64,000 nucleotides of DNA, taken from Streptomyces sp. Act143. Lineage in GTDB: Bacteria; Actinomycetota; Actinomycetes; Streptomycetales; Streptomycetaceae. The stretch covers positions 2,537,697 through 2,601,696 of the forward strand of contig NZ_QFRX01000001.1 of the NCBI RefSeq assembly GCF_003143935.1, in the 5' to 3' direction. Of the stretch, positions 1-7,027 are shown in pieces. The number at the start of each line of letters is the position of its first letter. Within the stretch, counting starts at the first letter, position 1. The notes beneath the pieces are model-generated. The model was not told the DNA's origin. It made no database searches and saw nothing but the letters and a program-made list of their open reading frames with translations. The position numbers and the translations under genes were made by a program.

Positions 1-127
1 GGGCGAGCTCGGCGCGCATGAGCAGCGCCATCACGCCACCGATGCAGAAGAACGCGAACGACGTGATCAGATAGAGCGTTCCGATCGTTTTGTGATCCGT
101 GGTCGTCAGCCACTTCAGGTGCTTCAT
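1..127 (-). CDS. ctaD: Cytochrome c oxidase subunit I (aa3-type), N-terminal fragment
   Basis: Only the first 42 codons lie in the window; the gene runs off the left edge. The peptide begins [16 protein letters not shown] and continues into the first membrane helix ([19 protein letters not shown]), the signature start of haem-copper oxidase subunit I, the catalytic proton-pumping subunit of the respiratory terminal oxidase. The usual Streptomyces CtaD carries roughly 30 extra residues before this WLTTTDHK block; here the ATG sits directly in front of it, so this looks like a shorter paralogue rather than the housekeeping copy (inference). It is divergent from the ECF sigma gene at 235 and has a promoter-like element at 137-163 that mirrors the one in front of that sigma factor. 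Confidence 0.85.
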   Translation of the reverse strand, partial: MKHLKWLTTTDHKTIGTLYLITSFAFFCIGGVMALLMRAELA

Positions 128-136
128 GCCCCGCCT

Positions 137-163
137 GTGTCCGCGCCCCGGCCGGAGGTCACA
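137..163 (-). promoter_or_regulatory. Putative ECF-type promoter of the ctaD-like gene
   Basis: Read on the minus strand it is TGTGAC, 15 nt, GGACAC, followed after exactly 9 nt by the ATG at 127. The same two hexamers, with the same 15-nt spacing and the same 9-nt distance to the ATG, occur on the plus strand at 199-225 before the sigma gene. The identity of spacing on both sides is seen directly; recognition by the adjacent sigma factor is inference. Confidence 0.5.
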
Positions 164-198
164 GCGCGGGGGAGGCGACAAAATTCACGCAGGAGGGC

Positions 199-225
199 TG
201 TGACGATCCCGAGGGTGCCGGACAC
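199..225 (+). promoter_or_regulatory. Putative autoregulated ECF promoter of the sigma gene
   Basis: TGTGAC (199-204), 15 nt, GGACAC (220-225), then 9 nt to the ATG at 235. It mirrors the element at 137-163. The short distance to the start codon would give a very short leader. ECF sigma factors commonly read their own promoter, so this is a natural candidate for the recognition sequence of the sigma factor encoded next. Confidence 0.5.
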
Positions 226-234
226 GGACGGAAC

Positions 235-774
235 ATGAGCAACGACGACGACTTCGCCGCTGCCTATCGCGAGCACTACTGGGCGGTCAGCCGCTATGTC
301 GCGCGGCGACTGGACGGGCGCACGAGCGACGTGGAGGAAGTGGTGGCGGAGGTGTTCACCGTCGCCTGGCGGCGGCGCGCCGACCTGCCGCCGGTCCCGC
401 TGCCCTGGCTGTACGGCGTGGCACGCAACTGCCTGGCCAACGCGGTACGCGGGCAGGGGCGCCGGCGACGCCTGGTGAACCGGCTGGGCAATGACGACGC
501 GGCCCACGGGCGGCACATCGAGGCGGGGCCGGAGGCGGAGACCCCCGGCGCCTGGGTGCACGACGCGCTGGCCCGGCTCTCCCCGGCCGACCAGGAGGTG
601 CTGCGGCTGACGGCGTGGGAGGAACTCGGCATCGAGGAGGTCGCCGTCGTCCTCGGCTGCGGCCGTCGCGCCGCGTCGATGCGGCTGCACCGGGCCCGGC
701 GCCGGCTGAGAGCCGAGATCGACCGGATGTGCCCCAGTCCCACGACCCCCGCGAAGGAATACGGCCATGGCTGA
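235..774 (+). CDS. RNA polymerase ECF-subfamily sigma factor
   Basis: A 179-aa protein with the two-domain sigma-70 layout of ECF factors: region 2 at about residues 10-75 (AYREHYWAVSRYVARRL, VVAEVFTVAWRR, LPWLYGVARN) and region 4 at about 105-165 (LARLSPADQEVLRLTAWEEL, a helix-turn-helix with GIEEVAVVLGCG, then RLHRARRRLR). It directs RNA polymerase to a specific set of promoters. The stop overlaps the start of the next gene by 8 nt, so the two are translationally coupled. Partners of this type (CU044_5270 family) are often membrane proteins that may restrain the sigma factor. The mirrored promoter pair suggests that it also drives the divergent oxidase gene. Confidence 0.93.
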   Translation: MSNDDDFAAAYREHYWAVSRYVARRLDGRTSDVEEVVAEVFTVAWRRRADLPPVPLPWLYGVARNCLANAVRGQGRRRRLVNRLGNDDAAHGRHIEAGPEAETPGAWVHDALARLSPADQEVLRLTAWEELGIEEVAVVLGCGRRAASMRLHRARRRLRAEIDRMCPSPTTPAKEYGHG

Positions 775-1654
775 CGAACTCGAACTCCTGCGCCGCGCCA
801 ACCCGGTGCCCGCCGACGGCCCCCACTTCGGCGACGGGCCCCTGGGCCGTCACGCCGAGCTGGAGCTCGACCGGCTGATGCGGCGACCGGCCGTCCGCCG
901 CCCCAGGCTGTACTGGGGACTCGCGGCCACGGCAATCGTCGCCGCGCTGGTGTCGGCGCTGCTGTTCAGCGGCCGGACCACCGCCCCGGCGGTCGCGGCA
1001 CCGCGCCCGCTGGTGGTGCAGGCCGACGCCACCCCCGTCCCCCTCGCCACCCTGGCCGAGCGGGCGGCAGCCGCCGACGGGACCATGCTCCGCAAGGGCA
1101 CCCACGTGAAGACCTGGAGCCTGGGCATGAGCGACGACAAGCCGCCGATCACGTACCCGGAGGAGCGCATCGTCCGCTGGAACGCCGACGACAGCCACAC
1201 GGTGATCACCGACGACGGCCACGACCGTACCGAGCAGACCTACCCGCCCAGTTGGAGCGACGCCCCGCCGCAGTCCCCGCCCCCGCACGACGTCGCCCGC
1301 CTGCGCGCCTATCTCCAGGAGGCCACGTACACCAAGGAGAAGATGGACACGGGCCAACTGCTCGACGGCGTCAGGGTCCTCCTCGACACCTGGACCCTCG
1401 GCAGCCGCGAATCGGCGACGCTCGCCCGACTCCTCGCGGACACCGACCGGTTGCGGCCGGTCGGGCAGGTGATCGACCGGCTCGGGCGGCGCGGACTGGC
1501 GTACGTCTACGACCGGTCCGCCACCCGCCACATGCTGATCATGGACCCGGTCACCGGTGCCGTGCTCGGGCTGGAGACCACCTTCACGAAGGCGCAGCCC
1601 GAGTACGGCGTGAAAGCCGGTGACGTCATGGACTACAGCGCCTGGACGCGCTGA
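767..1654 (+). CDS. CU044_5270 family membrane protein, putative sigma partner
   Basis: A 295-aa protein overlapping the sigma gene by 8 nt. About 45 cytoplasmic residues precede one membrane helix (residues about 47-68, YWGLAATAIVAALVSALLF), followed by an extracytoplasmic domain rich in short beta-strand-like segments. This matches the actinobacterial CU044_5270 family, which regularly sits behind ECF sigma genes. The topology (short inside part, one helix, large outside part) is that of an anti-sigma or sensor protein, but I see no zinc-binding HxxxCxxC motif in the N-terminal part, so a classical ZAS anti-sigma role is not supported. The function therefore rests on gene order alone. Confidence 0.75.
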   Translation: MADELELLRRANPVPADGPHFGDGPLGRHAELELDRLMRRPAVRRPRLYWGLAATAIVAALVSALLFSGRTTAPAVAAPRPLVVQADATPVPLATLAERAAAADGTMLRKGTHVKTWSLGMSDDKPPITYPEERIVRWNADDSHTVITDDGHDRTEQTYPPSWSDAPPQSPPPHDVARLRAYLQEATYTKEKMDTGQLLDGVRVLLDTWTLGSRESATLARLLADTDRLRPVGQVIDRLGRRGLAYVYDRSATRHMLIMDPVTGAVLGLETTFTKAQPEYGVKAGDVMDYSAWTR

Positions 1655-1708
1655 CTCGGACCCCTGGGGCCTGTCGTCCGGCGGATCATGCCGCGGACGG
1701 CACCCCAC

Positions 1709-1739
1709 ATCAGGCGCCGCGGGTTTCCCGTGACCTGAT
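1709..1739. terminator. Hairpin between convergent genes
   Basis: An ATCAGG/CCTGAT pair (1709-1714 and 1734-1739) encloses a second stem CGGG-TTT-CCCG. It lies directly between the stop of the CU044_5270 gene and the stop of folD on the other strand. There is no strong U tract, so termination is plausible rather than shown. Confidence 0.35.
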
Positions 1740-2594
1740 CTACCGGACAGACCCCAGCTGCCGGGCCGCCGCCTCCACCGTCTGTTCCAGCAGCGTCGCG
1801 ATCGTCATCGGACCGACGCCGCCCGGCACCGGGGTGATCAGCGAGGCCCGCTCGACGGCGGAGTCGAAATCGACGTCGCCGATGTTGCCGGGGTTGTACC
1901 CGGCGTCGATCACGACCGCGCCGGGCTTGATGTCCTGGCCCGTGATGAGCTTCGGGCGGCCCACGGCGGCGACCACGATGTCCGCCTCCCGGACGGCCGC
2001 CGACAGGTCCGCCGTACGCGAGTGGCAGTACGTCACCGTCGCGTCCCGGGCGAGCAGCAGCATGCCCGCCGGCTTGCCGAGGATGGCGCTGCGGCCGACG
2101 ATCACGGCCCGCTTGCCGGACGGTTCGACGTCGTACTCGTCGAGCAGCCGCATGATGCCGCCGGGCGTGCAGGACACGAAGCCCGGCAGGCCGAAGCTCA
2201 TCGTCGCGAACGAGGCGAAGGTGACGCCGTCGACGTCCTTCTCGGGGGCGATCGCCTCGAACGCGGCGCGCTCGTCGATGTGGGCGCCCATGGGGTGCTG
2301 GAGCAGGATGCCGTGCACGGCCGGGTCGGCGGAGAGCTCCTGGAGCGTGCCCACCAGCTCCTCGGTCGTGGTGGCGGCGGGCAGCTCCACGTGCCGGGAG
2401 GCGATCCCGGCCTTGCGGCAGCGGTTCTGCTTCATACGGACATACGTCACGGAGGCGGGGTCCTCGCCGACCAGGACGGTCGCGAGACAGGGCGTCGTGC
2501 CGGTGCGCTCGGTGAGGCCGGTGGCGCGCTCGGCGGTGTCCTCGACGATCCGCCGGGCGAGCGCGGTGCCGTCCATGAGCCGGGCCTGAGACAT
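1740..2594 (-). CDS. folD: Bifunctional methylenetetrahydrofolate dehydrogenase/cyclohydrolase
   Basis: A 284-aa protein. FolD interconverts 5,10-methylene-THF, 5,10-methenyl-THF and 10-formyl-THF, supplying one-carbon units for purines and formyl-Met. Evidence: substrate-binding segment YVRMKQNRCRKAGI with the catalytic-type Tyr/Lys, HGILLQHPMGAHID, the NADP-binding turn GRSAILGKPAGMLL, and the family signature PVPGGVGPMTIATLLEQT near the C terminus. The start is the ATG at 2594; an in-frame extension to about 2690 is possible but falls inside the riboswitch and is rejected. The cofactor segment around the Lys is somewhat divergent (QNRCRKAGI), suggesting a second folD paralogue. Expression is probably controlled by the ZTP riboswitch immediately upstream. 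Confidence 0.93.
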   Translation of the reverse strand: MSQARLMDGTALARRIVEDTAERATGLTERTGTTPCLATVLVGEDPASVTYVRMKQNRCRKAGIASRHVELPAATTTEELVGTLQELSADPAVHGILLQHPMGAHIDERAAFEAIAPEKDVDGVTFASFATMSFGLPGFVSCTPGGIMRLLDEYDVEPSGKRAVIVGRSAILGKPAGMLLLARDATVTYCHSRTADLSAAVREADIVVAAVGRPKLITGQDIKPGAVVIDAGYNPGNIGDVDFDSAVERASLITPVPGGVGPMTIATLLEQTVEAAARQLGSVR

Positions 2595-2617
2595 GATCCA
2601 CTCCTGGGCTGGTAGTC

Positions 2618-2702
2618 GGTTGGCCCAGGCGCACGGCATCAGGTTCCTGCGGGCCGCTCCCCGGTGGTGCTCCACCTCAGCGCCAGTCACGGTCCGCCCT
2701 CA
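2618..2702 (-). ncRNA. ZTP (pfl) riboswitch upstream of folD
   Basis: On the minus strand the leader contains, in order, the conserved blocks of the pfl/ZTP motif: GUGACUGGCG (2681-2690), a GUGG...CCAC stem closed by CACCGGGGAGCG (about 2658-2680), a variable linker, and GCGCCUGGGC (2623-2632) in the pseudoknot-forming 3' block. ZTP riboswitches sense the purine intermediate ZMP/ZTP, which accumulates when 10-formyl-THF is short, and switch on folate one-carbon genes; folD is a known target. The motif is read by eye from primary sequence. I have not computed a covariance score. Confidence 0.85.
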
Positions 2703-2751
2703 GCCTAACCGAGCCGGTATGACGATCCGCATCCCGTCTGCCCTACGGCGG

Positions 2752-3591
2752 TCAGGACCCGTTCTCCGGCGGGGGCGCGGTCGGATCGGCCCCCGCCAGG
2801 AAGCCGGTCGCCTGAGCGTGCAGGTGGCCGGTGCCGATCGCCTCGGCCCAGCGGGCGATCTCCGTCGCCAGCGCGGTCGCGCCGCCCTCGTCACCGGCGT
2901 CCCGGGCCAGCACCGCCAGCAGCATCTGCTGGGAGAGCACACCGGGGACCATGCCCGCGCGTGCGCCCAGCGCCGTGGCCCGCCGCCAGCGCTCCAGGGC
3001 CCGCTCGTGATCACCGGCGTCGTGGTCGTGGTCGCCGAGGTGCCGCAGTGCCTCGCGGACCAGCAGGTCGTCGCCGCCCGACTCCCCGGCGCGCAGGGCG
3101 GCCTCGTAGTGGGCGGGCGCCGCGTCGCGCTCGCCGAAGAGGTTGTCCGCGATCAGCCCCAGGTACATCGAGGCCCAGCCCCGCCGGACCTCGTCGGGAG
3201 CGGCCTCGCGCAGGGTGTGCCCGCGGTGCCGGAGCCGCGTGAGCGCTTCCGGGGCCTTGCCGTCCGGTCCGTGCCGGGACACGCCGTCGGGGCGGAACAG
3301 CCGCAGGTAGTCGTGGCGCAGCCGCACGAAGTCCAGGTCCCAGTCGCCGTCCGGAGCTTCCTTCCCGGCCCGCTCGGCGCGCGCCGCGGTGAGCCGCGTA
3401 CCGCCGAACCAGTCGCTCTCCAGGGCGACTTCGGCCGCCGTCAGGGCGAGGCGTGCCCGGTCCTCGGGAGCCTCGCACCTCGTCGCGTCCAACAGGCGCA
3501 GCGCCCGGTCCCAGCGTCCCGCCAAGGACAAGTCCCGCGCGGAGGCCAGGAGTTCGCCGAGATCGACATAGGTACTGGTGGTGTCCGTCAT
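2752..3591 (-). CDS. TPR-like helical repeat protein
   Basis: A 279-aa cytoplasmic protein without signal or membrane segments. It is almost all alpha-helical, with repeated tetratricopeptide-like helix pairs: LASARDLSLAGRWDRALRLL, AAPAHYEAALRAGESGGDDL, and DHDHDAGDHERALERWRRAT are clear examples. Such proteins act as protein-binding scaffolds; the closest kinds are actinobacterial tetratricopeptide hypotheticals. It is divergent from the MarR gene at 3654 with only 62 nt between them, so it may be that regulator's target. No enzymatic motif is visible and no specific function can be given. Confidence 0.7.
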   Translation of the reverse strand: MTDTTSTYVDLGELLASARDLSLAGRWDRALRLLDATRCEAPEDRARLALTAAEVALESDWFGGTRLTAARAERAGKEAPDGDWDLDFVRLRHDYLRLFRPDGVSRHGPDGKAPEALTRLRHRGHTLREAAPDEVRRGWASMYLGLIADNLFGERDAAPAHYEAALRAGESGGDDLLVREALRHLGDHDHDAGDHERALERWRRATALGARAGMVPGVLSQQMLLAVLARDAGDEGGATALATEIARWAEAIGTGHLHAQATGFLAGADPTAPPPENGS

Positions 3592-3653
3592 GGCAGGGGA
3601 AGGTAGTCAGAGCGAAAACCATCCACAAGAAAACCACTGCGGGGAACAGACAT

Positions 3654-4187
3654 ATGGAGGACTCGGTCGACCGGCACGTCGCGGAGTGGTCGAAGGAACT
3701 CGCCTGGATGGACCCGGTGAAGGAGGCCATCTACGTACGGCTGGCGAAACTCGCCCGGCACGCGTCCCAGGCCCGCCGGGCCGCCCTCGACTCCGACGGG
3801 CTGCGGCACTGGCAGTACAAGGTGCTGCTGACGCTGCGCCGGCAGGGCCCGCCCTACACCGCGAGCCCCTCGGAGCTGGCCGACCGGCTCGGGCTGACCC
3901 GGGGCGCCCTGTCGGCCCGGCTGGCCCCGCTGGAGGAGGCCGGGCTGATCGCGCGCACGCACGAGAGCGCCGACCGGCGACGCGTGCGGGTCCGGCTCAC
4001 CGAGGCGGGTCATGCCGCCTTCGAACGGCACGCGGCCGTGGAGGAAGCGGACGAGGTCGCGCTTCTCGCGGTGCTGACCCCGGCGGAGCAGCGCACGCTG
4101 GCCGACCTGCTGCGGAAGCTGGTCGTGGCCGCGGAGCAGGGGCCGGAGCCGTCAGTGCCGCGAAGGCCCAGATCCGCCGAGTCGTGA
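3654..4187 (+). CDS. MarR-family transcriptional regulator
   Basis: A 177-aa DNA-binding protein. The winged helix is clear at about residues 60-125: SELADRLGLTRGALSARLAP is the recognition helix-turn-helix and ESADRRRVRVRLTEAG the wing. Flanking N- and C-terminal helices would form the dimer interface. Members usually repress a neighbouring divergent gene and release DNA on binding a small phenolic or other ligand. The start is the ATG at 3654 following GGGGAA; longer in-frame starts upstream run through the divergent gene and are unlikely. The likely targets are itself and the TPR gene divergent from it. Confidence 0.88.
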   Translation: MEDSVDRHVAEWSKELAWMDPVKEAIYVRLAKLARHASQARRAALDSDGLRHWQYKVLLTLRRQGPPYTASPSELADRLGLTRGALSARLAPLEEAGLIARTHESADRRRVRVRLTEAGHAAFERHAAVEEADEVALLAVLTPAEQRTLADLLRKLVVAAEQGPEPSVPRRPRSAES

Positions 4188-4211
4188 TCTGGACCTTCGG
4201 CAGCCGCCTCC

Positions 4212-4565
4212 TTACTCGTCCCACGCCTGGAGCATGACCTGTTCGGCGATCTTGCCGTCGCGCAGCGTGATCATGGACTCGGCGAACACCCGGACCCCGT
4301 CCGCGTACTCGCAGGACTCGGTGTAGGCGACCCGGTCGCCCTGGACGATGCACTCCTCCAGCTTGTGTGTCTTGATGTCGCGGCTGTAGACGTCCTCCAG
4401 GAGCTCGCCGATCTCGCTCCGGCCGTGCAGGACCCTGGGATTGCTGGGCTGGGTGTTGCGGTCCACGATCCGCAGCTCCGCGTCGTCCGCGTAGAGCGTC
4501 AGCAGATTCGCGGCCTTGTCTCCCTCGATGCCCCGGCGCAATGTCTCCGTGCTGAACTCGCCCAT
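4212..4565 (-). CDS. SnoaL/NTF2-like small protein
   Basis: A 117-aa protein with the cone-shaped NTF2-like fold pattern: an N-terminal helix with LRRGIEGDKAANLLTLYADD, a strand carrying AELRIVDR, the helix RSEIGELLEDVYS, and C-terminal strands ending RVFAESMITLRDGKIAEQVM. Families with this pattern include SnoaL-type cyclases, ketosteroid isomerases and many stress-related proteins of unknown substrate. A near-perfect Shine-Dalgarno (AGGAGG) sits in front of the ATG at 4565. It converges on the MarR gene with 24 nt between the stops. No catalytic residue assignment is attempted. Confidence 0.75.
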   Translation of the reverse strand: MGEFSTETLRRGIEGDKAANLLTLYADDAELRIVDRNTQPSNPRVLHGRSEIGELLEDVYSRDIKTHKLEECIVQGDRVAYTESCEYADGVRVFAESMITLRDGKIAEQVMLQAWDE

Positions 4566-4734
4566 GATGACCTCCTGTGAGGCCCGCGGCCCGGGGGAGG
4601 AGGGCCGCCCGGGTCTCACCTTCGAGACTCCTCCGCCCCGCTCGTCCCGGCAAGCGCAACCGGGCGCTGCGCCTGACGGGTGAGAGGAGTCCGGTGCCCG
4701 TGTCCGCGCCGGGCGCGCCGACGTTGCTGACAAC

Positions 4735-5022
4735 ATGATCTCCACTCGACGTATCGTCGCCGTCGTCGGCCTCGCCGCCGGTGTCACCGGTCTCGCCGCC
4801 CCGATGGCAAGCGCGGCCCCCCTCGACGACACCGCCAAGCTCAGCCCGATGGCCACGCTCGACTCGCTGTCCGTGAGCGACATCCCCGCGGAGCGCCAGG
4901 CCGAGATCCCGCGCCCGTCCGAGCAGCTGGCCCAGATGAACCGTCTCAACGACCTCAACCAGCTGTCGCAGGTGACCGACCTGGTCGCCCCCGTCACCGG
5001 GCTGCTGCCTGCCGTCCAGTAG
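4735..5022 (+). CDS. Small secreted protein of unknown function
   Basis: A 95-aa precursor with a clear Sec signal peptide: MISTRR, a hydrophobic core (VAVVGLAAGVTGLAAP), and the cleavage site MASA-AP near residue 28. The mature part, about 67 residues, is Asp/Leu/Pro-rich, with a predicted amphipathic helix containing EQLAQMNRLNDLNQLSQVTD, and has no cysteine. I recognise it only as one of the short exported proteins common in Streptomyces. No good Shine-Dalgarno precedes the ATG. A strong intrinsic terminator (5065-5095) follows, so it is probably a monocistronic unit. Confidence 0.7.
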   Translation: MISTRRIVAVVGLAAGVTGLAAPMASAAPLDDTAKLSPMATLDSLSVSDIPAERQAEIPRPSEQLAQMNRLNDLNQLSQVTDLVAPVTGLLPAVQ

Positions 5023-5064
5023 TCGTCGCATCCGCGTACGCCGTCGTACGCACCTGTCCACACC

Positions 5065-5095
5065 AAGGGCCGTCCGGGCAGACCGGGCGGCCCTT
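5065..5095 (+). terminator. Rho-independent terminator
   Basis: AAGGGCCGTCCGG (5065-5077) pairs with CCGGGCGGCCCTT (5083-5095) around a 5-nt loop with one G-U/mismatch position. It sits 42 nt after the stop of the small secreted protein and before the aldehyde dehydrogenase promoter region. Confidence 0.75.
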
Positions 5096-5133
5096 GACAT
5101 TGCCTCCGGCCGCACGGAGCATGCCTGAAAGAA

Positions 5134-5175
5134 GTGAATCTTGGTTCACATAGCGAACAAATTCACGAGGCGAAC
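5134..5175 (+). promoter_or_regulatory. Operator-like repeats upstream of the aldehyde dehydrogenase
   Basis: Two related 15-mers occur 17 nt apart: GTTCACATAGCGAAC (5144-5158, an imperfect palindrome GTTCRC-N3-GYGAAC) and ATTCACGAGGCGAAC (5161-5175). The first overlaps another inverted repeat, GTGAA-N6-TTCAC (5134-5149). The 15-bp palindrome length resembles operators of IclR-family regulators of aromatic catabolism, but no such regulator is encoded nearby. Confidence 0.45.
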
Positions 5176-5190
5176 GAAGAGGTCCGCATC

Positions 5191-6651
5191 ATGCCCATCA
5201 CGCGCGAACTGCTCATCGGCGGCAAGGACGTCCCCGCCGCCTCCGGCCGGACGACCGAGGACCTCAACCCCTACACCGGGGAGGTGTACGCGACCGTCGC
5301 GGCGGCCGGCCCCGAGGACGTGCGGCGGGCCGTGGACGCGGCCGACGCGGCGTTCGAGGAGTGGGCGGCGCTGGCCCCCTTCGCCCGGCGCGCGATCCTG
5401 CTCAAGGCGGCCGACCTGCTGGAGGGCAAGGGCGAGCAGGTCGCGGAACTGATGGCGGGCGAGGCGGGCGGCACCCGGCCGTGGGCCTACTTCAACGTGG
5501 CACTCGCGTCCAACATGCTGCGCGAGGCCGCGGCCGCGGTGACGGCCCCGCGCGGTGAGGTGCTCACCGCTCAGGAGCAGGGCGCGCTCGGCCTCGCGGT
5601 GCGCGAACCGGTGGGCGTGGTCGCCGCGTTCGCGCCCTGGAACGCCCCCGTCATCCTCGGCGTACGGGCGGTCGCGGCCCCGCTGGCCGCGGGCAACACG
5701 GTCGTCGTCAAGGCGAGCGAGGACGCGCCGCTTGCCTGCGGCCTGCTCGTGGCCGACGTGCTGCGCGAGGCCGGGCTGCCGGACGGCGTGCTGAACGTGA
5801 TCACCAACGACCGCGCGGACGCCGCCGAGATCGCCGAGGTACTGATCGCCGACGAGCGGGTCCGGGCCGTGAACTTCACCGGTTCCACCCACGTGGGCCG
5901 CATCATCGGCGAGCACGCGGCCCGCCATCTCAAGCCCGCCGTCCTGGAGTTGGGCGGCAAGAACGCGGTGATCGTGCTGGCCGACGCGGACGTGGACTAC
6001 GCCGTCGACGCCGTCACCTTCAGCGTGTTCATGAACGCCGGGCAGATCTGCATGTCCGGCGACCGCATCCTCGTCCACGAGTCCCTCGCCGAGGAGTTCA
6101 CGCGCAAGTTCGCCGCCAAGGCCGCCGCCCTTCCGTCCGGCGACCCGAGCGACCCGCACACCGTGGTCGGCCCGCTGGTCGCCGCGTCCGCCGCGCGGCG
6201 GGTGGCCGGGCTGGTCGAGGACGCGGTCGCGAAGGGCGCGAAGGTCCTCACCGGCGGCGGCGAACCGGACGGCGCCGTCCACCCGGCGACCGTGCTGACC
6301 GACGTGCCGAAGGACGCCGAGCTCTACCACGCGGAGGCCTTCGGGCCGGTGTGCGTGGTGGAGACGTTCGCCGACGACGACACCGCGGTGGCCGTGGCCA
6401 ACGACACGGAGAACGGCCTGACCTGCGGCATCATCACCGAGAACGCCACTCACGGCCTCGCGGTCGCGCGCCGCGTCCGCACCGGCATCGTGCACATCAA
6501 CGACCAGTCGGTGGCCGACGAACCGCAGGCCCCCTTCGGCGGCTTCAAGGCCTCCGGCTACGGCCGCTTCGGTGGCCGCTGGGGCATCGAGGCCTTCTCC
6601 AACACCCGCTGGGTGACCATCGCCACCCAGCAGGCGCACTACCCCTTCTAG
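5191..6651 (+). CDS. NAD(P)-dependent aldehyde dehydrogenase, vanillin/salicylaldehyde type
   Basis: A 486-aa soluble enzyme oxidising an aldehyde to its acid. It has the complete ALDH toolkit: NAD-binding FTGSTHVG, general-base Glu253 in LELGGKN, nucleophile Cys287 in GQICMSG, and the C-terminal PFGGFKASGYGRFGG. The MNAGQICMS sequence and overall arrangement resemble aromatic aldehyde dehydrogenases (vanillin, benzaldehyde or salicylaldehyde), which is an inference. The start is the ATG at 5191 (MPITRELLIGG); an in-frame upstream extension runs through the operator repeats. Regulation is probably through the repeats at 5134-5175. A long GC-rich hairpin follows the stop. The gene stands alone, with no ring-cleavage genes nearby. 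Confidence 0.9.
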   Translation: MPITRELLIGGKDVPAASGRTTEDLNPYTGEVYATVAAAGPEDVRRAVDAADAAFEEWAALAPFARRAILLKAADLLEGKGEQVAELMAGEAGGTRPWAYFNVALASNMLREAAAAVTAPRGEVLTAQEQGALGLAVREPVGVVAAFAPWNAPVILGVRAVAAPLAAGNTVVVKASEDAPLACGLLVADVLREAGLPDGVLNVITNDRADAAEIAEVLIADERVRAVNFTGSTHVGRIIGEHAARHLKPAVLELGGKNAVIVLADADVDYAVDAVTFSVFMNAGQICMSGDRILVHESLAEEFTRKFAAKAAALPSGDPSDPHTVVGPLVAASAARRVAGLVEDAVAKGAKVLTGGGEPDGAVHPATVLTDVPKDAELYHAEAFGPVCVVETFADDDTAVAVANDTENGLTCGIITENATHGLAVARRVRTGIVHINDQSVADEPQAPFGGFKASGYGRFGGRWGIEAFSNTRWVTIATQQAHYPF

Positions 6652-6656
6652 ACGCG

Positions 6657-6700
6657 GCCCCCGGGCCCGGCGTCCAGGAAAGGGAGGCCGGGCCGGGGGC
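6657..6700 (+). terminator. GC-rich terminator hairpin after the aldehyde dehydrogenase
   Basis: GCCCCCGGGCCCGGC (6657-6671) pairs with GCCGGGCCGGGGGC (6687-6700) apart from one bulged base. It starts 5 nt after the stop codon. There is no U tract, as is usual for Streptomyces terminators. Confidence 0.6.
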
Positions 6701-6703
6701 GCA

Positions 6704-6963
6704 TCAGGAAGTCGTGGTGGAGATGGTCCACGCGGAGGCACCCGCCGACGCGAACAGCACCCGGTCACCGGCCCGCAGCCCGGCCGCGGGCACCCGCCGG
6801 GGTCCGCAAGTGGTGGGTGCGCAGCGTCAGTCCCGGGTGCGCCGCGGTGAGCCGCGCGAGCCCGCTGCCGCAGGCCGCCCAGTCGCAGCGCCGCTCGGCG
6901 CGATCCGTCCGGCCGGGGCATGCTCCACCTGCCCGCGCACCGGCGACGCGGAACGGCTGCGCC
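6704..6963 (-). pseudogene. Possible decayed coding remnant
   Basis: This stretch between two genes shows protein-like reading on the minus strand that cannot be read continuously. One frame gives DWAACGSGLARLTAAHPGL and LTLRTHHLRTPAG; about 10 codons later a different frame continues as GLRAGDRVLFASAGASAWTI and ends at a TGA (6704-6706). The last part resembles the C-terminal strand of thiolase-fold ketosynthase III proteins (G-x-R-x-GD-x-V-x-F), but 25 residues are too few to be sure. A frameshift near 6795-6810 would join them. Without that, the segment is simply non-coding. Confidence 0.25.
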
Positions 6964-7027
6964 GCCTGGCGGGTTGAGGGCCTTACGGCCCCTGCCGGAG
7001 CAACGGCCTCCGGCCTACGGTGAGGCG

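Noticed and set aside
356-1708. Minus-strand open frame of 450 codons over the sigma and CU044_5270 genes
   Set aside because: Shadow frame; the plus strand has recognisable sigma regions and a membrane helix.
2595-2690. N-terminal extension of FolD
   Set aside because: The extra codons coincide with the conserved ZTP riboswitch blocks, and FolD proteins begin close to the ATG at 2594.
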